From assembly GCA_036262075.1 (NCBI GenBank), contig DATAJO010000004.1, forward strand, positions 1 through 64,000: DNA of 64,000 nt, written 5' to 3'. Both the position numbers and the translations under genes were made by a program. The stretch's first letter is position 1, and each line of letters opens with the position of its first letter. The notes beneath the pieces are model-generated. The model worked only from the letters and a program-made list of their open reading frames with translations, searched no databases and was not told the DNA's origin. Source of the DNA: JACDBZ01 sp036262075. Lineage in GTDB: Bacteria > Chloroflexota > Limnocylindria > QHBO01. Positions 1 through 5,950 of the stretch are shown piece after piece.

Positions 1-1
1 G

Positions 2-73
2 ACCCGCTACTGCCCGGCGTCGCCGGTGACGCGGGCCCAGATGGCCGCGTTCCTCCACCGCGCGATCGACTGA
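2..73 (+). CDS. SLH-domain (S-layer homology) protein, C-terminal end only
   Basis: The window opens inside a reading frame that ends at TGA 71-73. The 23 visible residues include CPASPVTRAQMAAFLHRA, which is the end of an S-layer homology repeat (the usual form is CPdxPVTRxQMAxFL.RAL). SLH repeats anchor exported proteins to cell-wall polymers, so the full protein is probably a surface or secreted protein ending in SLH repeats. Everything upstream lies outside the window, so the catalytic or structural part cannot be named. Confidence 0.75.
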   Translation, partial: TRYCPASPVTRAQMAAFLHRAID

Positions 74-84
74 CCGCGGCGGGC

Positions 85-96
85 TAGACTCGCCGG
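85..96 (+). promoter_or_regulatory. Leaderless-type -10 element before the histidine phosphatase
   Basis: TAGACT at 85-90 lies exactly 6 nt before the ATG at 97 and there is no Shine-Dalgarno. The spacing predicts transcription starting at or next to the start codon. Confidence 0.55.
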
Positions 97-693
97 ATGC
101 CGCTCGCTCCCCTCGACGTCATCCTCGTCCGCCATGCCGAGCCCGTCCCGGTCGGCACGCCCGACGTCTCCGATGACGACCGGCCACTGACCGATGCCGG
201 CCGCGTCGCGGCCGCCGAGCTCGCCGCGGAGCTCGACGCCTGGGAGGTGACGGCGGTCTACTCGTCGCCCTACGCCCGGGCGGTCGAGACCGTCAGCCCC
301 CTCGCCATCCGGCGCGGCCTGCAGGTCCAGCTGCTCGACGATCTCCGTGAGCGTCGCCTGTCGGTCGAGCGCATTCCCGACACCTGGCGCGACAGCCTCG
401 AGCGCTCCTGGGCCGATGCGGACTTCGCCCTGCCCGGCGGCGAGTCCGGGCGCGTCGCGCAGCGCCGCGCCATCGGCATGCTCGACCTCCTCCGCATCCG
501 GCATCCCGATGGTGGACGCCTCGTCATCGGCAGCCACGGCAACCTCATCAGCCTCATCCTCCAGGCCCTCGAGCCGGAGGTCGGCTTCGCGTTCCACATG
601 GCCATGCCGACGCCGGCGGTGTATCGGCTCACCCACGACGGCCTGCGCTGGCGGGTCATGGGCGGCCACGGGTTCAGCCCGAGCGAGTCATAG
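97..693 (+). CDS. Histidine phosphatase family protein (phosphoglycerate mutase-like)
   Basis: A 198-residue cytosolic protein of the histidine phosphatase (RHG) superfamily, which transfers or hydrolyses phosphate through a phospho-histidine. The nucleophile motif is LVRHAEP at residues 10-16 (His13; Ala replaces the usual Gly of RHG), and the second catalytic His is in GSHGN near residue 147. Length is normal for a single-domain member. The substrate cannot be told from sequence. The start is fixed by a TAGACT box 6 nt upstream. It is monocistronic: the SLH gene ends 23 bp before it and lysA converges on it with a 6-bp overlap. Confidence 0.85.
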   Translation: MPLAPLDVILVRHAEPVPVGTPDVSDDDRPLTDAGRVAAAELAAELDAWEVTAVYSSPYARAVETVSPLAIRRGLQVQLLDDLRERRLSVERIPDTWRDSLERSWADADFALPGGESGRVAQRRAIGMLDLLRIRHPDGGRLVIGSHGNLISLILQALEPEVGFAFHMAMPTPAVYRLTHDGLRWRVMGGHGFSPSES

Positions 694-1833
694 GTCGCGC
701 GCGACGAGGTCCTCGAGCGTCTCGCGCCGGCGGCTGAGCCGGACCTCGCCGCCCTCGATCACCGCCTGGGCCGGACGCAGCCGCCCGTTGTACGAGCTCG
801 CCATCGCCAGGCCGTAGGCGCCGGCCTCGCCGATCGCCAGCAGCGCGCCCTCCCCCGCCGCCGGACCGAGCTCCACGTCCCGGGCGAGGATGTCGCCGGC
901 CTCGCACACCGGACCGGCGAGGGTCCACGGGCCCCGGCTCGGCAATAGCGCGCCGGGCTCGAGCAGCTCGACGGGGTGGACGGCGCCGTAGAGCATCGGC
1001 CGGATGAGCTCGGTCATGCCGGCGTCGGCGACGAGGTGGCCGCGCGCCTGGACCCGGACGACGCGGGTCAGCAGCCAGCCGGCCTCGGCCACGATGCTCC
1101 GGCCCGGCTCGACGGTGATCCCGATGTCGTTCGGGAGCGCGGGCGCCACGGCCGATGCGTACGCGGCCGGATCGCCGCGCCAGCCGCCGCCGAGGTCGAC
1201 GTGCTCGACGCCGGCCTCGCGCGCCAGCCGGACGAGGAGCTCGGCGAGTCGCCGGAACGGCTCGGGGTCGGCAATGTCGGAGCCGATATGGGCGCCGATC
1301 GACTCGAGCCTGGCGTCCGCGGCGCGAATCCGGCGGAGCGCCTCGGGCAGCTCGTCGAGCGCGATCCCGAACTTCGAGCCCGCGGCCCCGGTGGCGAGGT
1401 GGTCGTGCGTGTCCGCCTCGAGCGCGGGATTGATCCGCACGCCGATCCGACCGCCGTCGGGCGCGCCGAGCAGGGCGTCGAGGCCACCGAGCGACTCGGC
1501 GTTGACGAGCGCGCCGGTGGCGAGCGCGGCGTGGAGGTCGGCATCGGCCTGGCCGACGCCGTTGACGACGATGCGGGCCGGATCGGCCCCGGCCCGGAGC
1601 GCGAGCTCCAGCTCGACCGGCCCCACGACCTCGAAGCCGTGCCCCTCGGCGGCCAGCCGGCGCAGGAGCGCCGGGTCGGGGTTCGCCTTGACGGCGTACG
1701 CAACGCTGGCGCCGGGCAGGGCATCGGCCCAGGCGCGAGCACGGGCCGATGCCGCGTCGAGATCGGTGACGTACAGCGGCGTCCCCCATCGCGCCGCTGC
1801 CTCGCGAAGGAGGGCCGCGACGGGATCGGTCAT
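688..1833 (-). CDS. lysA: Diaminopimelate decarboxylase
   Basis: A 381-residue fold-type III PLP enzyme that decarboxylates meso-diaminopimelate to lysine, the last step of lysine synthesis. The N-terminal alanine-racemase-like barrel carries the PLP lysine in AYAVKANP (Lys49). The C-terminal part has GPVCEAGDIL and the substrate/PLP residues of GAYGLAMASSYNGR, as in LysA. Length fits the short LysA forms. Related ornithine or carboxynorspermidine decarboxylases share the fold, but the CEAGD and YNGR segments favour LysA. asd, which feeds this pathway, lies 31 kb away. Its start codon is only 17 bp from the divergent VOC gene. Confidence 0.85.
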   Translation of the reverse strand: MTDPVAALLREAAARWGTPLYVTDLDAASARARAWADALPGASVAYAVKANPDPALLRRLAAEGHGFEVVGPVELELALRAGADPARIVVNGVGQADADLHAALATGALVNAESLGGLDALLGAPDGGRIGVRINPALEADTHDHLATGAAGSKFGIALDELPEALRRIRAADARLESIGAHIGSDIADPEPFRRLAELLVRLAREAGVEHVDLGGGWRGDPAAYASAVAPALPNDIGITVEPGRSIVAEAGWLLTRVVRVQARGHLVADAGMTELIRPMLYGAVHPVELLEPGALLPSRGPWTLAGPVCEAGDILARDVELGPAAGEGALLAIGEAGAYGLAMASSYNGRLRPAQAVIEGGEVRLSRRRETLEDLVARDL

Positions 1834-1850
1834 CGGCCTATTCTCGTCGC
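1834..1850. promoter_or_regulatory. Shared back-to-back -10 region between lysA and the VOC gene
   Basis: Only 17 bp separate the two divergent start codons. On the plus strand TATTCT (1839-1844) is 6 nt before the VOC ATG. On the minus strand GAGAAT (1845-1840) is 6 nt before the lysA ATG. The two hexamers overlap on opposite strands, so one melted region could serve both directions. Neither gene has a Shine-Dalgarno. Confidence 0.5.
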
Positions 1851-2252
1851 ATGTCCGTGCTCCAGATGCGCCTCGTCGTCGAGGCGCCCGACTACGACGA
1901 GGCGGTGCGGTTCTACCGCGACGTCCTCGGGATGCGCGAGGAGCTGGCCGTCTCCGGCCCCGACGGCGCGCAGGTCACGATCCTCGACGCCGGCCGCGCG
2001 ACGCTCGAGCTGGCCAACCCGGCCCAGAAGCGATACATCGACGAGGTCGAGGTCGGCCGGCCGGTGGCGCCGAAGTTCCGCCTCGCCCTCGAGGTCGGTG
2101 ACGTCCCGGGCATGACCCACCGCCTGGTCGAGGCCGGCGCCACGCTCATCGCCGAGCCGACCGAGACGCCGTGGCGGTCGCTCAACGCCCGGCTCGACGC
2201 GCCGGCCGGCGTGCAGCTCACGCTGTTCCAGGAGCTTCCGCAGCCGGGCTGA
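1851..2252 (+). CDS. VOC family protein (glyoxalase/bleomycin-resistance fold)
   Basis: A 133-residue protein with paired beta-alpha-beta-beta-beta units, the vicinal-oxygen-chelate fold. It opens with LQMRLVVEAPDYDEAVRFYR, the usual first strand and helix, and ends in the LDAPAGVQLTLFQE strand. Members are metal-dependent lyases, dioxygenases or drug-binding proteins, and nothing here identifies a substrate. The gene is divergent from lysA and its 3' end overlaps the sucraseferredoxin gene on the other strand by 35 bp. Confidence 0.8.
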   Translation: MSVLQMRLVVEAPDYDEAVRFYRDVLGMREELAVSGPDGAQVTILDAGRATLELANPAQKRYIDEVEVGRPVAPKFRLALEVGDVPGMTHRLVEAGATLIAEPTETPWRSLNARLDAPAGVQLTLFQELPQPG

Positions 2253-3111
2253 TCCCGCGCACCTCCCAGTGGAGCGGCGCCTCGAGCTCGTCGGCGCGGC
2301 AGCTCGTCGGTCTCGGCGGCTCGAGCCGGCGGGCGTGGAGCCGGACCTCGCTCGCCTCCCCATCCGGCAAACCGAGCACGACGCGCGCCTCGTTCTCGTC
2401 CACCTCTGCGGCCAGGAGCGTCACGTCGTCGACGCCGAGGCGGCCGAGGGAGCGACGGACGGCAACCTCGGCCACCTGGGCCGGCGGCGGCCAGGCGGAT
2501 CGGCCGCGGAGGTGCTCCGGGTCGAGGCGGCCCGCCAGGTATGCGTCGGCCAATGCCGGTCCATCGGCTGCCGGGACGCGACCGAACAGGAGGCCGTGCG
2601 GCAGGCAGACGAGGTTGGCGGCGAACCGATGCCCGCCGAGGTGGGTCGTCTCCCATACGCGATCGGGGTGATGCGCGGTTAGCGCGTTGGCCAGCGCCCG
2701 GCCGCGGAGCGCGCAGCACGCGTCGCGCCTGCCGTTCGTGCAGACGAGGAAGATCGGCTCGTCGAACGGCTGACCGAAGTCTTCGACCGGCGTGTCGAGG
2801 AGGCCCGCGACCTCATCGGGCTCGACTGAACGCACGGCCATGCGCCGCGACGCCGTGTCGACGAGGATCGCCCGCCGCCGCGCCTCCGCGGCGGCATCGG
2901 CCGAGCGCTGGCGGACGAGGACGAGCCGCATCCCGCGCGCCTTGGCCGCGGCCTCGACGTCGGCGCCGACGAGGTCGGCGACCGCGGTCTCGCCCCACGC
3001 CCCGCGATCCTCGACGAGGAGCCAGCGCACGCGCTGGTCGGCCGTGCCCGCCAGGGGCTCGCCGAGCTCCTCGGCCAGCGCCGAGCAGCGCATCGGTGCC
3101 TGGAGGCTCAT
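2218..3111 (-). CDS. Sucraseferredoxin-like (thioredoxin-fold ferredoxin) family protein
   Basis: A 297-residue protein of the Suc-Fer-like family. The key block is CTNGRRDACCALRG near residue 122, followed by HLGGHRFAANLVCLPHG near 153, together the expected cysteine pattern for a thioredoxin-like [2Fe-2S] ferredoxin domain. The N-terminal third carries an extra Cys (MRCSALAEEL). An electron-transfer role is inferred from the family and no partner is known. It is the last gene of a minus-strand series, 22 bp after the O-methyltransferase. Confidence 0.78.
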   Translation of the reverse strand: MSLQAPMRCSALAEELGEPLAGTADQRVRWLLVEDRGAWGETAVADLVGADVEAAAKARGMRLVLVRQRSADAAAEARRRAILVDTASRRMAVRSVEPDEVAGLLDTPVEDFGQPFDEPIFLVCTNGRRDACCALRGRALANALTAHHPDRVWETTHLGGHRFAANLVCLPHGLLFGRVPAADGPALADAYLAGRLDPEHLRGRSAWPPPAQVAEVAVRRSLGRLGVDDVTLLAAEVDENEARVVLGLPDGEASEVRLHARRLEPPRPTSCRADELEAPLHWEVRGISPAAEAPGTA

Positions 3112-3133
3112 GCCGTGATCCGAGCGGCGCTCG

Positions 3134-3784
3134 TCAGCGGACGCGAGCCAGCGTCAGGCCGTCGGCGACGGGCAGGAGCACGTGCTCGACGCGCTCGTCG
3201 CCCGCGATCTTCTCGTTGAGCGCGCGAATGGCGACGACGCTCTCGCTCGTATCGGTCTCGTCGACCACGCGCCCCGACTGGAGCATGTTGTCGAGCATGA
3301 CGAGGCCACCCGGCCGGACGAGCCGGAGGCATTCCTCGTAGTAGGCGTCGTAGCTCGGCTTGTCGGCGTCGATGAAGGCGAGGTCGTACGTCCCCGACTC
3401 CAGGCCGCGGAGCGTCTCGATGGCCGGACCGATGCGCAGCTCGACGCGGTCCGCGACGCCGGCCTCGGCCCAGGCCTGCCGGGCCCGATCGGTCCATTCC
3501 TCGCTCACGTCACAGCACGTGATGCGGCCGTCGGGCGGCAGGGCGAGCGCCATGACCGTCGAGCTGTAGCCGGTGAACGTGCCGATCTCGAGGAGGCGTC
3601 GCGCGCCGGCGAGCTTGACGAGGAGCGCCATGAACGCCCCCTGCTCCGGGGCGATCTGCATATTGCTCTGGGGCAGCCTGGCGGTGTCCTCGCGCAGGCG
3701 GACGAGGACATCGGGCTCGCGGACGCCCCATCGGCGCACGTAGGCGACGAGGTCGTCGGTCAGGTCGAGGGTGCGGTTGCTCAC
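3134..3784 (-). CDS. Class I SAM-dependent O-methyltransferase (family 3, CCoAOMT-like)
   Basis: A 216-residue cytosolic methyltransferase. SAM motif I is LLEIGTFTGYSS near residue 67. It is followed by CCDVSEEW, the metal/substrate segment AFIDADKPSYDAYYEE, and GLVMLDNML, which is the standard layout of the cation-dependent small-molecule O-methyltransferases. The methyl acceptor is unknown (catechols are typical of the family). The start is GTG, with TACCAT 9 nt upstream. It sits between the Mca-like deacetylase and sucraseferredoxin genes. Confidence 0.85.
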   Translation of the reverse strand: MSNRTLDLTDDLVAYVRRWGVREPDVLVRLREDTARLPQSNMQIAPEQGAFMALLVKLAGARRLLEIGTFTGYSSTVMALALPPDGRITCCDVSEEWTDRARQAWAEAGVADRVELRIGPAIETLRGLESGTYDLAFIDADKPSYDAYYEECLRLVRPGGLVMLDNMLQSGRVVDETDTSESVVAIRALNEKIAGDERVEHVLLPVADGLTLARVR

Positions 3785-3829
3785 GTCCCGCCCATGGTAG
3801 CCCCGCTCACCCGAACGGGGACGGCCCGC

Positions 3830-4762
3830 TCAGCCGAACAGCGTGGTCTCGCGCACGCCGGCGGGCGCATCGGCTCCGTCCAGCCAGCGGAGGACGAAGT
3901 ACTCGGTGGCCATCGCCGTGTCGGCGAGGTCGGCGGGCAGGTCGAGCAGCCAGCCGAGGTCCTGGCGCTGGGTCTTGTGGCAGTCCATGCTCCGCCGCTT
4001 CGCGTCGAGATGAGCCGATACGTCGACGCGGGTCGTGATCTCGTCGTCGGAGCGGCCGAAGCTCTCCTCCCACGACGGCTGCTCCTCCTCCTCGATCGCC
4101 TCGGCGACCTGGCCGAGCGCGGCCGCGTTCGTCGGGTTGAGCTCGTCCGGAGGCGGCGCCTCGACCGCCTCGTCGAAGTCCCACGGCAGCCTGATGCCGC
4201 GCTCCTTCATCTCGCGCATCAGGCCCATCCACGCGTCGCGGTGGAAGGCGATCTCGTGGAAGCGGCTCACCGCCCAGTCGGTGGCCTGCGACGCCTGGTA
4301 CGCCTCGCGCGCGATGCGCGCCGCGTTGATGTGATCGGGATGGCCGTAGTTGCCGTTCTCGTCGTAGCTGACGATGACCGCCGGTCGCGCCTCGCGCACG
4401 ATCTCGACGAGCCGGCGCGTGGCCTCGGCGATATCGGCCTGCCAGAACGAGTCGGGATGGGTGTTCGCCTCGGTGCCCATCATCCCCGAGTCGCGGTAGC
4501 CGAGGAGGTGGTGGTGGATCGTCCCGCCGCCGAGGGCCTCGACCGAGCAGGCGAGCTCGGCCGCCCGGATCTCCGCCAGGCGCGGTCGGGCCTCCTCCGG
4601 ATCGAGGCTCGGGTCGTGGATCTCGCCCTCGGCGCCATCGGTGCAGGTGACGAGGTCGACGCGGACGCCCTCGGCCACGAGGCGGGCCATCGTGCCGCCC
4701 GTGCTCATCGACTCGTCGTCGGGGTGGGCGTGGACGAAGAGGACGCCTCGCTCAGGCGGCAT
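3830..4762 (-). CDS. PIG-L/LmbE deacetylase, mycothiol S-conjugate amidase (Mca)-like
   Basis: A 310-residue Zn-dependent N-acetylglucosaminyl hydrolase. The metal motif AHPDDE is at the N terminus, GYRDSGMMGT in the middle, and YDENGNYGHPDHI supplies the third metal ligand and catalytic base. GYRDSGM and YDENG.YGHPDH resemble Mca, which cleaves mycothiol S-conjugates to mercapturic acids, more than generic LmbE proteins. ATG 4762 is preferred over an upstream ATG because it gives a compact family-length protein overlapping the patatin stop by 11 bp. Whether this organism makes mycothiol cannot be told here. Confidence 0.72.
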   Translation of the reverse strand: MPPERGVLFVHAHPDDESMSTGGTMARLVAEGVRVDLVTCTDGAEGEIHDPSLDPEEARPRLAEIRAAELACSVEALGGGTIHHHLLGYRDSGMMGTEANTHPDSFWQADIAEATRRLVEIVREARPAVIVSYDENGNYGHPDHINAARIAREAYQASQATDWAVSRFHEIAFHRDAWMGLMREMKERGIRLPWDFDEAVEAPPPDELNPTNAAALGQVAEAIEEEEQPSWEESFGRSDDEITTRVDVSAHLDAKRRSMDCHKTQRQDLGWLLDLPADLADTAMATEYFVLRWLDGADAPAGVRETTLFG

Positions 4763-5621
4763 CGGCGGCCAGCTCGTCGAGGACCAGGCGCGCATCGCGG
4801 GCGCCGATGGCGGCCGCCTGGTTCACGCGACCGTACTGGAGAGCGCTCAGCCAGCCGAGGCGGGGCGCGATGAGGAGGTCGGCCGGCTCCTCGACGACCG
4901 GATCGGCCCAACGCGCCGCCAGCAGGGCCAGGTAGCGGCGGGCGGTCAGCCGATCGCCCGCGGAACCGATGCCGAGCGTCGCCGATGCGGCACGCAGCAG
5001 CGCGGCGCTGAAGCGGCCGGCGAAGACGCCGAGCTTCGGGATGTCGGCCAGGACGCCGATGACGGGCAGCTCCGGCGCCCATTCCCGCGCGAGGGTGACC
5101 GGCACGCCCTCCCACGGGCCGGCGTCGCACCACACGCCCTCCTCGTCGGGACAGGGCGAGAAGAAGAGCGGCGCGGCGATGCTCTTCTCGAGCGCATCGC
5201 CCAGCCGCCCCTCGGTGATGAGCCGCGGGTGGCCGGTGACGAGATCGAAGGCGGTGATGCCGAGCGGCGTCGGCAGCTCCTCGATGCGCGGATCGCCGAG
5301 GTCCGCGGTGATGAGCTCGATGAGCGGGCGCGAGTCGAACAGCGCCAGACGGCCGCGCCGGATGTGGCGGTAGACCTGCGTCCGCAGGCCGGCGGCCCGG
5401 ATCTCCTCCGGCGTCCGGCCGGCGGCCAGGCCCGCACCGACGATGGCGCCCATGCTCGTCCCGACGATGCGGGTCGGGCGGAGGCCACGCTCCTCGAGCA
5501 CCGTCGCGACGCCGACGTGCGCCCAGCCGCGCGCGCCACCGCCGCCCAGCGCGAGCGTGAAGCCGCTCGCGAGGTCGGGGGCGTCGTGCGTTGCGGTCAT
5601 GCCGGTGCGTGCCTCGCTCAT
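4752..5621 (-). CDS. Patatin-like phospholipase family protein
   Basis: A 289-residue lipid acyl hydrolase of the bacterial RssA/NTE type. It shows the oxyanion loop LGGGGARGWAHVG, the nucleophile elbow GTSMG (serine of GxSxG) and the Asp-containing DAGPWEGVPV of the Ser-Asp dyad. No signal peptide, so it probably acts at the inner face of the membrane. ATG 5621 makes a 4-bp ATGA overlap with the DUF971 stop and is preferred; ATG 5600 is also possible. It is translationally coupled on both sides. Confidence 0.82.
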   Translation of the reverse strand: MSEARTGMTATHDAPDLASGFTLALGGGGARGWAHVGVATVLEERGLRPTRIVGTSMGAIVGAGLAAGRTPEEIRAAGLRTQVYRHIRRGRLALFDSRPLIELITADLGDPRIEELPTPLGITAFDLVTGHPRLITEGRLGDALEKSIAAPLFFSPCPDEEGVWCDAGPWEGVPVTLAREWAPELPVIGVLADIPKLGVFAGRFSAALLRAASATLGIGSAGDRLTARRYLALLAARWADPVVEEPADLLIAPRLGWLSALQYGRVNQAAAIGARDARLVLDELAADAA

Positions 5622-5950
5622 GCGGGTGCGTGCTCCGGGCACTCGCACAGCTCGCGCAGCTTGGCGTAGGTGAACAGGCCGGTGTCGTGACCATCGGCCC
5701 AGATCGGGGCGACGGCGTATCGGCCGATCCATCGCACCTCCGTCATCCGGGTCTGCTCCTCGCTGAAGACCGTCTCGAGCGTCACGACGCCCGGCAGGCT
5801 GCCCTCGCCCGCGCACAGCGCGCAGGGGCAGGCGCGTCGGAGCGCCGTCCACGACCACTCGCCGAGGTGGCCGTCGTCCCATCGGATCCGCATCCGGCGT
5901 GCCGTCTCGTCGAGCTCCACGCCGATGGGATACACGATCTCCGGTCTCAT
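5618..5950 (-). CDS. DUF971 domain protein (gamma-butyrobetaine hydroxylase-like N-terminal domain)
   Basis: A 110-residue single-domain protein. It shows IRWDDGHLGEWSWTALRRACPCALC, which is the DUF971 core with its Cys cluster (CPCALC), and ends WADGHDTGLFTYAKLRELCEC. In larger proteins this domain precedes gamma-butyrobetaine hydroxylase; alone it often accompanies Fe-S or Mrp-type proteins, but no such neighbour is seen here. Start ATG 5948-5950 overlaps the stop of the 991-residue gene upstream (ATGA), and its own stop overlaps the patatin start. Confidence 0.82.
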   Translation of the reverse strand: MRPEIVYPIGVELDETARRMRIRWDDGHLGEWSWTALRRACPCALCAGEGSLPGVVTLETVFSEEQTRMTEVRWIGRYAVAPIWADGHDTGLFTYAKLRELCECPEHAPA

